Source: Vagococcus fluvialis bH819 | Lineage (GTDB): Bacteria; Bacillota; Bacilli; Lactobacillales; Vagococcaceae | Reading direction: 5' to 3' | Length of the DNA: 62,986 nt | Assembly: GCF_900163795.1 (NCBI RefSeq) | Contig: NZ_FWFD01000012.1 | Coordinates: forward strand, 1 to 62,986 | Translations under genes and position numbers: made by a program | Part shown: piece after piece, positions 34,374 to 43,492 of the stretch | How positions within the stretch are numbered: position 1 is the first letter of the stretch | Layout: each line of letters starts with the position of its first letter | Notes under the pieces: generated by a model | The model's input: the letters and a program-made list of their open reading frames with translations, nothing else | Database searches by the model: none | What the model was told of the DNA's origin: nothing

Positions 34374-36290
34374 ATGATGAGAGAAACCATTCGATTAACG
34401 ACGGCGCAAGCTTTAGTTAAATTTTTAAATCAACAATATATTTCAGTTGATGGCGTTGAAACTCCTTTTGTGGAAGGCGTCTTTAATATCTTTGGTCATG
34501 GAAATGTCTTAGGTCTGGGACACGCGTTAGAAGAAAATCCAGGCCATTTGAAAGTCATTCAAGGTAAAAATGAACAAGGAATGGCTCATTCAGCAATTGG
34601 CTACGCAAAGCAATCATTAAGACGTAAAATTTACGCAGTGACGGCTTCAGCTGGACCTGGATCAGCAAACATGGTAACAGCCGCAGCAACTGCTCATGCT
34701 AATAACATTCCAGTGTTGTTTTTACCAGCAGATACCTTTTCGACGCGTCAACCAGACCCAGTGTTGCAACAGTTGGAACATGAATCTAGCATCGCTTTAA
34801 CAACGAATGATGCTTTTAAAGCTGTTTCAAGATATTGGGATAAAATTGAGCGTCCAGAGCAATTAATGAGCGCCATGATTAGAGCTTTTGAAGTTCTGAC
34901 AAATCCAGCGACTGCGGGTCCAGTAACGATTTGTCTACCTCAAGATACAGAAGGTGAAGCCTTTGATTTTGATGCTAGTTTTTTCAATAAAAGAGTTCAT
35001 TATTTGGACCGTGTGACACCTGTGGAACGCGCTCTAAATGAGGCGGTTGAAGTCATTAAAGCAAGTAAAACACCAGTCATGATTGTTGGTGGGGGAGCGA
35101 AATATTCAGAAGCAGGACCTGTGATTGAAGCATTTGCTAATGAATACGGTGTTCCTTTAGTGGAAACACATGCAGGTAAATCAACGATTCCAACGAACTT
35201 TCCATATAACTTAGGTGGCTCAGGAATCTTAGGGACATCCGCTGCTAATAAAGCAGTTCAAGCCTCAGATTTAATTATCGGAATAGGCACACGTTATACC
35301 GATTTCACCACCTCATCAAAAACGGCGTTTAACTACGACACAACGACCTTTTTAAATATCAACGTGAGTCGTGTGCAAGCTTATAAATTTGATGCCACGC
35401 AATTAGTAGGAGACGCAAAAGCAACCATCGAAAGTTTAACACCTCGCTTAACAGGTTATAAAACGTCATTTGGTAGTGAACTTGAAGCATGGCAAAATGA
35501 GTGGGAAATTGAGCGTAATCGTTTAAGAGAGATTGAATTTAATCATGATAACTTCTCACCAGAAGTGAAAGGTCATTTCGATCAAGACGTGATGAATGAA
35601 TATGCAGAAAAATTAAACACAACCTTCACTCAAACAAATGCCTTACTTACTTTAAATGATGAAGTGGAAGACAGTAGTGTGGTTGTTGCTTCTGCTGGTT
35701 CTTTACCAGGAGACTTACAAAGATTATGGCAAACTAATACAGTCAATTCTTATCATTTAGAATATGGTTATTCATGTATGGGCTATGAAGTAGCTGGGGC
35801 TTTAGGAGCGAAGTTAGCTAATCCTAAAGAAGAAGTTTACGCCGTTCTCGGTGATGGTAGTTTCCTAATGCTTCACACAGAACTTGTGACAGCTCTTCAA
35901 TACAAGCAAAAAATCAATGTGATGTTGTTTGATAATGCGGGTTATGGTTGTATTAATAACTTACAAATGGGGAACGGTGGTGGCAGTTTTAACTGTGAAC
36001 TACGTGATTCAGATAATCAAATCATGCAAATTGATTATGCCAAAGTAGCAGAAGGTTATGGCTGTAAAGTTTACCGTATTAATAATCGTAAAGAGCTAAT
36101 CGCTGCGATTAAAGATGCGAAAACACAAACTGTTTCAACTCTCTTTGACATTAAAGTGTTACCAAAAACTATGACAGATGGTTATGGTGGTTGGTGGAAC
36201 GTGGGTGTTTCTGAAGTATCAGGTATGGATACCGTACTAGAAGCAAGTAAAGCACGAGCTGAAAAGTTAGAGAATGCTTGGAAATATTAA
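34374..36290 (+). CDS. iolD: 3D-trihydroxycyclohexane-1,2-dione acylhydrolase IolD
   Basis: A 638-residue thiamine-diphosphate enzyme that opens the ring to give 5-deoxyglucuronate. The N-terminal pyrimidine-binding domain has the conserved Glu region KNEQGMAHSAIGYA. The C-terminal domain has the GDGSFLM...FDNAGYGCINN motif that binds Mg-ThDP. Two in-frame ATGs stand at 34374 and 34377 behind AAAAGGAAG. Confidence 0.96.
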   Translation: MMRETIRLTTAQALVKFLNQQYISVDGVETPFVEGVFNIFGHGNVLGLGHALEENPGHLKVIQGKNEQGMAHSAIGYAKQSLRRKIYAVTASAGPGSANMVTAAATAHANNIPVLFLPADTFSTRQPDPVLQQLEHESSIALTTNDAFKAVSRYWDKIERPEQLMSAMIRAFEVLTNPATAGPVTICLPQDTEGEAFDFDASFFNKRVHYLDRVTPVERALNEAVEVIKASKTPVMIVGGGAKYSEAGPVIEAFANEYGVPLVETHAGKSTIPTNFPYNLGGSGILGTSAANKAVQASDLIIGIGTRYTDFTTSSKTAFNYDTTTFLNINVSRVQAYKFDATQLVGDAKATIESLTPRLTGYKTSFGSELEAWQNEWEIERNRLREIEFNHDNFSPEVKGHFDQDVMNEYAEKLNTTFTQTNALLTLNDEVEDSSVVVASAGSLPGDLQRLWQTNTVNSYHLEYGYSCMGYEVAGALGAKLANPKEEVYAVLGDGSFLMLHTELVTALQYKQKINVMLFDNAGYGCINNLQMGNGGGSFNCELRDSDNQIMQIDYAKVAEGYGCKVYRINNRKELIAAIKDAKTQTVSTLFDIKVLPKTMTDGYGGWWNVGVSEVSGMDTVLEASKARAEKLENAWKY

Positions 36291-36306
36291 TAACTACTAG
36301 GAATAA

Positions 36307-36367
36307 ATAGAGGCTAACTCTTACTAAGTTAGTCTCTTATAAAAATAAAATACAGAAAGCGCTTTAT
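36307..36367 (+). promoter_or_regulatory. Hairpin and cre-like site between iolD and iolE
   Basis: ATAGAGGCTAACT pairs with AGTTAGTCTCTTAT (36307-36340), a weak terminator-like hairpin followed by AAAAATAAAA rather than U. Then AGAAAGCGCTTTAT (36354-36367) contains the palindrome AAAGCGCTTT, the core of catabolite-responsive elements bound by CcpA. It could give iolE and downstream genes separate glucose control. Confidence 0.55.
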
Positions 36368-36386
36368 GGGCGCGTAGGAGGATATT

Positions 36387-37271
36387 ATGTCAATAAAATT
36401 AGCGATTGCACCTATTGCTTGGACAAATGATGATCTGCCAGAATTAGGAAAAGAAAATACATTCGAACAATGTATTAGTGAAATGGCTTTAGCAGGATTT
36501 ACTGGAACTGAAATTGGAAACAAATATCCAAAAGATCCAGAAGTTTTGAAATCATACTTAGCACCTCGTGGACTTTCTGTTGCTAGTGCATGGTTTAGTG
36601 CCTTATTAACAACTAAACCATATGAAGAAACAAAAGAAGCTTTCATCAAGCACCGTGATTTCTTACATGCTATGGGAGCAAAAGTGATTGTTGTTTCAGA
36701 ACAAGGACATAGTATCCAAGGTCAAATGGACACACCTGTATTTAAAGAAAAACCAATTTTCTCAGAAGAGGACTGGAAACTTTTAACAACAGGGTTAGAA
36801 AAATTAGGTGAAGTGGCTGCTGAGAAGGACATGAAAATTGTTTATCATCACCATATGGGGACAGGGGTTCAAACAACCGCTGAAATCGACCGCTTAATGA
36901 AAGAAACAGATCCTAATAAAGTATCTTTATTATTTGATACAGGTCATTTAGTATTTTCTGGTGAAAACCCAATTGAGGTTTACCGCGCGCATAAAGACCG
37001 TATTTTCCATATTCACTTTAAAGATATTCGTGAAGCAAAAATGGCAGAAGTTAAAGAAAATGAATCAAGTTTCTTAACTGGCGTGAAAGAAGGTGTCTTT
37101 ACCGTTCCTGGTGATGGCATGATCGATTTTGCTCCAATTTGGGAAGAAATTGAAAAAGATCACTACTCAGGTTGGATTGTGGTTGAAGCAGAACAAGATC
37201 CAGCAAAAGCTAATCCGTTTATTTATGCTCAGAATGCTCGAAATTACATTCGAGACATCACGAAACTGTAA
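36387..37271 (+). CDS. iolE: Inosose dehydratase IolE
   Basis: A 294-residue sugar-isomerase-like TIM-barrel protein. It removes water from scyllo-inosose to form the trihydroxycyclohexanedione used by IolD. IAPIAWTNDDLPELG at the N-terminus, KIVYHHHMGTGVQT and LLFDTGHLVFSG metal-site strands are IolE hallmarks. The ribosome site is TAGGAGGATATT. It is separated from iolD by 96 bp with a hairpin and cre-like site. Confidence 0.96.
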   Translation: MSIKLAIAPIAWTNDDLPELGKENTFEQCISEMALAGFTGTEIGNKYPKDPEVLKSYLAPRGLSVASAWFSALLTTKPYEETKEAFIKHRDFLHAMGAKVIVVSEQGHSIQGQMDTPVFKEKPIFSEEDWKLLTTGLEKLGEVAAEKDMKIVYHHHMGTGVQTTAEIDRLMKETDPNKVSLLFDTGHLVFSGENPIEVYRAHKDRIFHIHFKDIREAKMAEVKENESSFLTGVKEGVFTVPGDGMIDFAPIWEEIEKDHYSGWIVVEAEQDPAKANPFIYAQNARNYIRDITKL

Positions 37272-37286
37272 AGGTAAGGTGCCAAT

Positions 37287-38882
37287 ATGAATTCATTTTC
37301 GGTTATTAGTTTTTTAGTTATTATCACGTGTGTTTGGATATTTGCCTTTAAAAAATCAAGAGGCGTATCCGTTGAAGGGGCAGAAGGATTCTTTATGGGG
37401 GGCCGTAGTTTAACGGCTCTTCCAATTGCTGGATCAATTATCATGACTAACTTGTCAACAGAACAAATTGTGGGACAAAATGGTCAAAGTTATATTGCTG
37501 GTATGGAAGTTATGGCTTGGGAAGTAACAGCCGCGATTGCGATTGTCTTACTAGCCACTGTCTTTTTACCGAAGTATCTAAAATACGGAATTAATACGAT
37601 TTCGGATTTTATTGAAATTCGTTATGATGCTAAAATCAAACGAATTGTGTCACTGTTATTTGTTATTACTTATGTTACCTCATTTTTACCAGTAGTACTT
37701 TATTCAGGGTCACTGGTATTTAACAAGATATTTAGAATTGATGAACTATTAGGCGTTGCCCCATTAACCGCTATTATTTTTGTATCCATCGCCATTGGAA
37801 TTGTGGGTATTTTATACCTATTAATTGGTGGCTTACGTTTAAGCGCCTATTCAGATACTGTGTATGGTTTTGGTTTACTTCTTTGTGGCCTAGCTGTCCC
37901 AACTTTAGGTGTCATTATGCTTGGAAAAGGCAGTTTCGTCGGTGGATTAGATCATATCGTTGTCAACACACCATGGTTACTGAATTCAGTAGGTTCAATT
38001 GATTCAGCTGTTGTGCCTTGGCCAACTCTTTTAACAGGCATGATGTTTAACAACTTATACTTCTGGTGTACGAACCAAATGATCGTCCAAAAAGCTTTAT
38101 CAGGTAAAAACTTAGCAGAAGCTCAAAAAGGTGTTTTCATCGTTGGTTTCTTCAAAGTCTTTGGGGCGTTATTCTTAGTATTCCCAGGAATCGTTGCAAG
38201 AAATATCTTTGGTGACGCGTTAATTAACACACCAGATGAAGCTTACCCAGCACTTGTCACACATGTTTTCCCTGAAATGTTATACGGTATTTTTGCAGCA
38301 GTTATCTTTGGTGCGATTTTATCATCATTCTCAGGAGCGTTAAATGCAACGTCAACATTATTATCACTAGATTTCTACAAACCAGTTTTCAAAAAAGATG
38401 CAACAGATGCTCAAATTACACGTTTTGGTAAATTGGTAACTGTAGTTATTGGTCTTTCAGCTGTAGCCATTGCTCCTTTAATCAGCTTCGCGCCAGCAGG
38501 ACTTTATCAATTTGTTCAAGAATTTAATGGTCTTTACAACATGCCATTACTTGTTATTATCTTACTTGCTTTCTACTCTAAAAAAGCAACAGCCTTTGCG
38601 GCGAAATTTACGATTTATATGCACATTATTCTTTACGCATTATCGAAAGTCTTCTTAAAAGATATTCATTTCTTATATGTGTTGAGTGTGTTATTCTTCC
38701 TAGATTTAGCAGTAATGTTACTTGTTTCTAAATTAAAACCAGAAGGCGATTTCGAATTAAAAGTCTTCAACACGAAAGTGGATATTACCCCTTGGAAACA
38801 TACAAAAGTTGTTAGTATTATCACAGTAGTAGTCGTTATTGGAACGTATGTATTATTTTCACCAATCGGATTTGCAAGATAA
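37287..38882 (+). CDS. Sodium:solute symporter, probable inositol transporter
   Basis: A 531-residue SSS-family permease with about 14 helices. FFMGGRSLTALPIAGSIIMT and the SSF segment LLIGGLRLSAYSDTVYGFG match sodium/glucose-type symporters. Its place between iolE and iolG indicates myo-inositol or a stereoisomer as substrate. It replaces the proton symporter IolT of Bacillus. Substrate assignment is from context. Confidence 0.88.
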   Translation: MNSFSVISFLVIITCVWIFAFKKSRGVSVEGAEGFFMGGRSLTALPIAGSIIMTNLSTEQIVGQNGQSYIAGMEVMAWEVTAAIAIVLLATVFLPKYLKYGINTISDFIEIRYDAKIKRIVSLLFVITYVTSFLPVVLYSGSLVFNKIFRIDELLGVAPLTAIIFVSIAIGIVGILYLLIGGLRLSAYSDTVYGFGLLLCGLAVPTLGVIMLGKGSFVGGLDHIVVNTPWLLNSVGSIDSAVVPWPTLLTGMMFNNLYFWCTNQMIVQKALSGKNLAEAQKGVFIVGFFKVFGALFLVFPGIVARNIFGDALINTPDEAYPALVTHVFPEMLYGIFAAVIFGAILSSFSGALNATSTLLSLDFYKPVFKKDATDAQITRFGKLVTVVIGLSAVAIAPLISFAPAGLYQFVQEFNGLYNMPLLVIILLAFYSKKATAFAAKFTIYMHIILYALSKVFLKDIHFLYVLSVLFFLDLAVMLLVSKLKPEGDFELKVFNTKVDITPWKHTKVVSIITVVVVIGTYVLFSPIGFAR

Positions 38883-38901
38883 AATTTAAGGAGATGTCAA
38901 A

Positions 38902-39906
38902 ATGAAAAAAGATTTAGTAGTCGGAGTTATCGGTGGCGGACGTATTGGAAAATTACACACACGAAATTTAGTACAAATGAATGGTGTAACAGTTAAGAAA
39001 GTGGCAGATATTTTTGCTGATAAAATGCCAACCTTTGAAGCAGAATATGGTGCTCCATTAGTGGCAGATTTTGATGAAATTTTTAATGATGATGAAATTG
39101 ATATCGTCTTTATCTGTACACCAACAGATACACACGTTGAGATGATCAAACGTGCAGCAGCTAAGAAAAAACATATCTTCTGTGAAAAACCAATTAGTTT
39201 CTCAGATGAAGAAACCATTGAAACATACCAAATCGTTAAAGAAGCTGGCGTGAAATTCCAAATCGGTGTGAATCGTCGTTTTGACCGTAACTTTGCTCAA
39301 GTTAAAGAGCATGTTGCCAATGGTTCAATTGGTGATATCCAATTATTACGCATTGATTCAAGAGACCCTGAAGCACCACCTTTATCATATGTACAATCGT
39401 CAGGCGGATTATTTTTTGATATGATGATACATGACTTTGATATGGCTCGTTTTATTACAGGTAGTGAAGTAAAAGAAGTGTATGCTGTGGGAGATGCTTT
39501 AGTTAATTCTGAATTAAAAGGAACTGACGTGGATACAGCAGTTGTGACATTAACTTTTGAAAATGGTTGTTTAGGTGTCATTAGTAACAGCCGTCAAGCA
39601 GTGTATGGTTACGATCAACGACTAGAAGCTTTTGGTTCAAAAGGTGCGTCTCAAGCTGAAAATGAATTAGTTAATAATGTGACTCTTTCAACAGCTGAAG
39701 GCGTTCAAAGCCAAAAACCACTACACTTCTTCTTAGAGCGTTATAACGATGCTTATATTAAAGAAGTAGAAGAATTTGTGGCTGCTATTCACAACGACAC
39801 TGAAACACCTGTTACTTATGAAGATGGTATTATGGCACAACGTTTAGCTTTTGCTGCTAACGAGTCATTAAAAACTGGTAAACCTGTTCAAGTCAAAAAA
39901 ATCTAG
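38902..39906 (+). CDS. iolG: Inositol 2-dehydrogenase IolG
   Basis: A 334-residue Gfo/Idh/MocA oxidoreductase. It starts with the Rossmann motif GVIGGGRIGKLHTRNL and includes the catalytic CEKPIS Lys and the HDFDMARF segment with conserved His/Asp. It oxidises myo-inositol to scyllo-inosose with NAD+. ATG follows AAGGAGATGTCAAA. A paralogue follows two genes later. Confidence 0.93.
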   Translation: MKKDLVVGVIGGGRIGKLHTRNLVQMNGVTVKKVADIFADKMPTFEAEYGAPLVADFDEIFNDDEIDIVFICTPTDTHVEMIKRAAAKKKHIFCEKPISFSDEETIETYQIVKEAGVKFQIGVNRRFDRNFAQVKEHVANGSIGDIQLLRIDSRDPEAPPLSYVQSSGGLFFDMMIHDFDMARFITGSEVKEVYAVGDALVNSELKGTDVDTAVVTLTFENGCLGVISNSRQAVYGYDQRLEAFGSKGASQAENELVNNVTLSTAEGVQSQKPLHFFLERYNDAYIKEVEEFVAAIHNDTETPVTYEDGIMAQRLAFAANESLKTGKPVQVKKI

Positions 39907-39920
39907 AAAAGAGGTTTCTC

Positions 39921-40238
39921 ATGGGAAAAAGTGTTCTTTTTATTTGTGAGTCGGGCATTAGTGCCTCATTATTTGTATCAAAAATGTTAGAAAGCGTGAA
40001 AGTACATCAACTTGATTATGAGATTGACTATGCGCCAATTGCACGCGTTGAAGAAAAATTATCTTACCGTGATTACGACGTGATTTTACTGGCGCCACAA
40101 GTGAAACGTCATGAAGCAGAAGTTAAAGATATCCTATTGAAGAAAAAATGTGTCTCACATATTACTGGCATTCAAGATGATGAATTTATCTCGATGAATG
40201 TTGAACGTATTTTGGAGCGTATCAATCATCTAGGGTAA
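39921..40238 (+). CDS. Orphan PTS EIIB-like protein (lactose/cellobiose type)
   Basis: A 105-residue domain matching lactose/cellobiose-type EIIB: a strand then Cys9 in FICESGISASLFVSKM, where EIIB proteins carry the phospho-cysteine in CSxGMSTSxLV. The rest follows the alpha/beta fold, including the DYDVILLAPQVK strand. No EIIA or EIIC lies in the operon, while transport is served by a sodium symporter. It may accept phosphate from other PTS proteins to regulate the pathway, or have another thiol role. It sits 14 bp after iolG and 18 bp before the second dehydrogenase, so it is a genuine operon member. Confidence 0.82.
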   Translation: MGKSVLFICESGISASLFVSKMLESVKVHQLDYEIDYAPIARVEEKLSYRDYDVILLAPQVKRHEAEVKDILLKKKCVSHITGIQDDEFISMNVERILERINHLG

Positions 40239-40256
40239 TCACTAGGAGGGAAAACA

Positions 40257-41288
40257 ATGTCAAATATTAAAGTAGGAATTATTGGATTAGGTCGACTTGG
40301 AAAAGTCCATGCAGGCAACTTAGCATTTAGAGTACCAAACTGTGAGTTGTACGCAGCTTGTAGTATGGTGGAAGCAGAATTAGAGTATGCTAAAAAAAAA
40401 TTAGGTGTCACAAAAACTTATGCTAATTATGATGAGATGGTGAAAGATCCAGAATTAGATGCGATTTTCATCGTCTCACCATCTGGACTTCACTGTGAGC
40501 AAATTCAAAAAGCTATGGAAAATGGCAAACATGTTTTCTCTGAAAAACCAATTGGCTTAGATGTGGCTGAAATTGAAAAAACAATGGCAGTGATTGATGC
40601 TCATCCAGAACAAATCTTTATGCTAGGTTTCATGCGTCGTTATGATGCAGATTACCAATACGCAAAAGAGATGGTAGAAAAAGGTGAGTTAGGCGAATTA
40701 ACCGTAGTCAGATGTTACGGGATTGATCCAAGTGATGGCATGGAAAGCTTTGTTAAATTTGCTGGAGCAAGTAACAGTGGTGGGTTGTTTGCTGATATGT
40801 CGATCCACGATATTGACTTAGTGCGTTGGTTTACGAACCAAGAAGTTAAGAAAGTGTGGGCGTTAGGTAAAAATGCGGCTTACAAACAACTTGATGAAGT
40901 TGGCGAGCTTGAAACAGGGGCTGCTATGCTTCAAATGGAAGACAAAACAATGGGAATTTTAGTGGCAGGACGTAACTGTCATCATGGTTACCATGTGGAA
41001 ACTGAATTAATCGGAACAAAAGGAATGCTAAGAATCGCCCAAGTTCCTGAGAAAAATTTAGTAACCATCATGAATGAACATGGTGTGGTGCGTCCAACCT
41101 CACAAAACTTCCCAGAACGTTTCAGCCAAGCTTTTGTTAATGAAACAGCTGAATTTATCAACTGTATCAAAGAAAACCGCCAACCAGGTGTTAACGCAAA
41201 TGACGGTCTTCAATCAACAAAAGTAGCCATTGCTTGTCAAAAATCTTATGAAGAAGATGAATTAGTATTATTGTCTGACATTAAATAA
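40257..41288 (+). CDS. Second Gfo/Idh/MocA inositol dehydrogenase
   Basis: A 343-residue paralogue of IolG, with VGIIGLGRLGKVHAGNLA, SEKPIGLD and the MSIHDIDLVRWF segment. It probably oxidises myo-inositol or another isomer (scyllo- or chiro-inositol), widening substrate range, as IolX/IolW do in Bacillus. It is the last gene of the operon and ends 3 bp before a strong terminator. Exact isomer and cofactor cannot be read from sequence. Confidence 0.88.
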   Translation: MSNIKVGIIGLGRLGKVHAGNLAFRVPNCELYAACSMVEAELEYAKKKLGVTKTYANYDEMVKDPELDAIFIVSPSGLHCEQIQKAMENGKHVFSEKPIGLDVAEIEKTMAVIDAHPEQIFMLGFMRRYDADYQYAKEMVEKGELGELTVVRCYGIDPSDGMESFVKFAGASNSGGLFADMSIHDIDLVRWFTNQEVKKVWALGKNAAYKQLDEVGELETGAAMLQMEDKTMGILVAGRNCHHGYHVETELIGTKGMLRIAQVPEKNLVTIMNEHGVVRPTSQNFPERFSQAFVNETAEFINCIKENRQPGVNANDGLQSTKVAIACQKSYEEDELVLLSDIK

Positions 41289-41290
41289 AA

Positions 41291-41330
41291 AATAAAACAC
41301 CATCCAATTTTAGCTGGATGGTGTTTTATT
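41291..41330 (+). terminator. Terminator of the iol operon
   Basis: AATAAAACACCATCCA pairs with TGGATGGTGTTTTATT around 8 bases. Confidence 0.92.
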
Positions 41331-41490
41331 ATTGAAGTAATTCAATAATAATTTAGTGATAGTCTGACTGATAAACGTTAGCACAAAAAATAATATGATA
41401 TTATCTAACAGTCTTGTAAGGTATATTGCAACTAAGTGGATTTGAAGGTTATTATTAATGTATAAAAAATAGTCATAGGGGGTACTTTGT

Positions 41491-41685
41491 ATGAATCAAG
41501 AAAGTTTAAAATTAATTGGTCTTGCATTGGTTACTTTAGGAATTATCTTTGGTGTTCTGGGAAAGTTATTTGTTAAGACTAGATTATTTATTTTTAGAGA
41601 CAGCAGTATGCTTAAGCAGTTTATTACAGGATTCATACTAATGATAATTGGAGTGGTATTTTTGTATTTATCTGGTGCTATTTAG
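41491..41685 (+). CDS. Small two-helix membrane protein
   Basis: A 64-residue protein with helices at about 7-27 and 43-62 and a positively charged loop between. GGGGGTACTTTGT precedes ATG, a usable ribosome site. It stands alone between the iol terminator and a converging gene. No family recognised. Confidence 0.6.
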   Translation: MNQESLKLIGLALVTLGIIFGVLGKLFVKTRLFIFRDSSMLKQFITGFILMIIGVVFLYLSGAI

Positions 41686-41732
41686 TTATTAGTGACAGCT
41701 TCTAATCATGATTAATAAATTTGATAACCTTT

Positions 41733-42260
41733 TTAGTGAGATAATTTATAGTTATTTATCCGTTTAATCAGTATTTCAAGCACTTCTTCTAATGAAACAT
41801 GATCATTATCAATTTTCTCATCTATAGGAAATTTTTTAAAAGTTTCTAAGATATCATCTACCCGTTCAGTTCCCCATGCAGTCAAATTAGGATTACGTTC
41901 AGATAATCTTTTGATAATTGTATCTCTACTTACTTCTAATTGAAAATGACATAAGGAAATATTACGACGCCTCAACTCACCAATCATTCCATTAAATGCA
42001 GTATCTTTGTAAAGTGTCATAGGAACGATAATATCCCCTGAAAATTCATTGTGAATTTTATTTAAAACATGAATATTCCAAACTCTCCACTCGACATAAT
42101 CTTGAAAATCATCTTTTTGAATTGAGGGAGGTAAATTGTGTCTTAAAAAATCACCAATATTTTCAGGATCATATAAAAAAGAGCCTTTAATTTTTTTGTT
42201 TAGTTCTTCGGCGATGGTCGTTTTACCAGCTCCGTAAGCACCATTAATCCAGATAATCAT
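41733..42260 (-). CDS. P-loop kinase-like protein, TmrB type
   Basis: A 175-residue ATPase with Walker A GAYGAGKTT right at the N-terminus, a Walker-B-like IIVPMTL strand and an Arg-rich lid (IIKRLSERN). It resembles TmrB-like and small nucleoside- or antibiotic-kinase proteins. The ATG at 42260 overlaps the stop of the upstream GNAT gene as ATGA and has AAGG 8 bases before; the frame extends to 42287 inside that gene. Substrate unknown. Confidence 0.75.
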   Translation of the reverse strand: MIIWINGAYGAGKTTIAEELNKKIKGSFLYDPENIGDFLRHNLPPSIQKDDFQDYVEWRVWNIHVLNKIHNEFSGDIIVPMTLYKDTAFNGMIGELRRRNISLCHFQLEVSRDTIIKRLSERNPNLTAWGTERVDDILETFKKFPIDEKIDNDHVSLEEVLEILIKRINNYKLSH

Positions 42261-42688
42261 AGTAATACCTTCGTTAACGTCTGACAAGGAACGCCGTCTT
42301 CTTTGTAAACCTCTGAAATAGCAGTGTAACCTTGCTTTTCATAAAAGCCTTTTGCTGCTACTTCAGAGTGTATTAAGGCTTTTTTATAATGATGAGCCAT
42401 GGCGTAAGCTTCTAAACCCGCTATAATTTCTGCCCCTTTTTGTTGCCCACGATACTCTTTTAATGTGGCAACTCGAGTTATTCGACAAGTTGAATGATCT
42501 TCTTTTAGTAAACGTGCCGTTGAAATAGGAAAGTCTTGATCGTAAATGACAGCGTAGACTGTTTCATCGGTATCAAAGTTATCAAATTCATCTTGCAGAC
42601 TGATTCCTTTTTCTAAAACAAAAACGGACATTCTAATATAAAGAGCAGCAGCACGTTGATAGGGAGTGCTTTTAATTGATAGTTCCAT
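42257..42688 (-). CDS. GNAT family acetyltransferase
   Basis: A 143-residue GNAT with the acetyl-CoA loop in RVATLKEYRGQQKGAEI and the C-terminal YEKQGYTAISEVY segment. It resembles YjcF/ElaA-type enzymes of unknown substrate. ATG follows AAAGGAGAAATAAT. It is coupled to the kinase-like gene by a 4-bp overlap, so the two may act on one substrate. Confidence 0.85.
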   Translation of the reverse strand: MELSIKSTPYQRAAALYIRMSVFVLEKGISLQDEFDNFDTDETVYAVIYDQDFPISTARLLKEDHSTCRITRVATLKEYRGQQKGAEIIAGLEAYAMAHHYKKALIHSEVAAKGFYEKQGYTAISEVYKEDGVPCQTLTKVLL

Positions 42689-42727
42689 ATTATTTCTCCT
42701 TTGATGATAATAATATCTTTTTTTATA

Positions 42728-43318
42728 TTACATATAAGGATTTCCGTATTTCTCACAAAATGCATAATAACCTAAACGGTACATATCAACTTTTTTCTGT
42801 GCCTCTTTCTGAGTAAAACCAATCATTTCTAAAGTTAGTTCAGTAAAATCAAGGCTGGCTGTTCCATTTGCTGTAACTAAATTGTTATCCAAAACAGCTT
42901 GTTGTTCTAGGAATTGTTCTTTGTTGAGATAATTGTCAAAATCATTCCAAATGAACTGGGCGTTTCCTGTATGATTAAAATTTGTTAGTAAACCATTTTT
43001 TGCTAAGTAATCAACAGCGCCACAGATAGCAGCAACAGGTTTTTTATGTGCAATATATCTTGTTAGCAATTGAGTAACTTCAGGGTAATCAAGATGCCAA
43101 GAATTACCACCAATTAAAACGAGTAAATCGAAATCGATTAGAGGGTTTTCTTTTGTTATTAGTGTGTCTATCTTAGTGGTAAAACCACCAATCGATTGAA
43201 CGGTTTCTTGTATGGATAAGGTATCAATCTCCCAACCTTCTTGAGTCAGCATAGTTGAAAGATAACTGCCCTCCCAATCTGCGTATTGATCTAGTAAAAT
43301 AAAGCCTGCTTTTTTCAT
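42728..43318 (-). CDS. DJ-1/PfpI family protein
   Basis: A 196-residue class I glutamine-amidotransferase-like protein. The nucleophile elbow is PVAAICGAVDYLA, with the family's reactive Cys. LVLIGGNSWHLDYPE supplies the Glu/oxyanion region. Members include proteases, glyoxalases and chaperones, and this one is unassigned. ATG follows AGGAGGTCAAATA. Its promoter carries a near-perfect Gram-positive LexA box, suggesting induction by DNA damage. Confidence 0.88.
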   Translation of the reverse strand: MKKAGFILLDQYADWEGSYLSTMLTQEGWEIDTLSIQETVQSIGGFTTKIDTLITKENPLIDFDLLVLIGGNSWHLDYPEVTQLLTRYIAHKKPVAAICGAVDYLAKNGLLTNFNHTGNAQFIWNDFDNYLNKEQFLEQQAVLDNNLVTANGTASLDFTELTLEMIGFTQKEAQKKVDMYRLGYYAFCEKYGNPYM

Positions 43319-43351
43319 TATTTGACCTCCTGTAATTAAATGTATTCCTAT

Positions 43352-43381
43352 ATTATATCAGAACGTTCGTTCGCAAGTCTA
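43352..43381 (-). promoter_or_regulatory. Promoter of the DJ-1 gene with an embedded LexA box
   Basis: Minus strand: TAGACT (43381-43376), 18-bp spacer, extended -10 TGATATAAT with TATAAT at 43357-43352. In the spacer CGAACGAACGTTCT (43373-43360) matches the Bacillus DinR/LexA consensus CGAACRNRYGTTYC at 13 of 14 positions. Confidence 0.75.
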
Positions 43382-43424
43382 GTTTTTTACGTCTTAAGTA
43401 CTAATTAAAATCCGTCTAACGCCT

Positions 43425-43454
43425 TTGTGAAAGTTGTCAAAATCCATTTATAAT
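43425..43454 (+). promoter_or_regulatory. Promoter of the YxeA-family gene
   Basis: TTGTGA (43425-43430), 18-bp spacer, TATAAT (43449-43454), 38 bp upstream of ATG. Confidence 0.65.
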
Positions 43455-43492
43455 AGAATTATCAAATAGAAATAAAGACTGGAGAAATAAAA

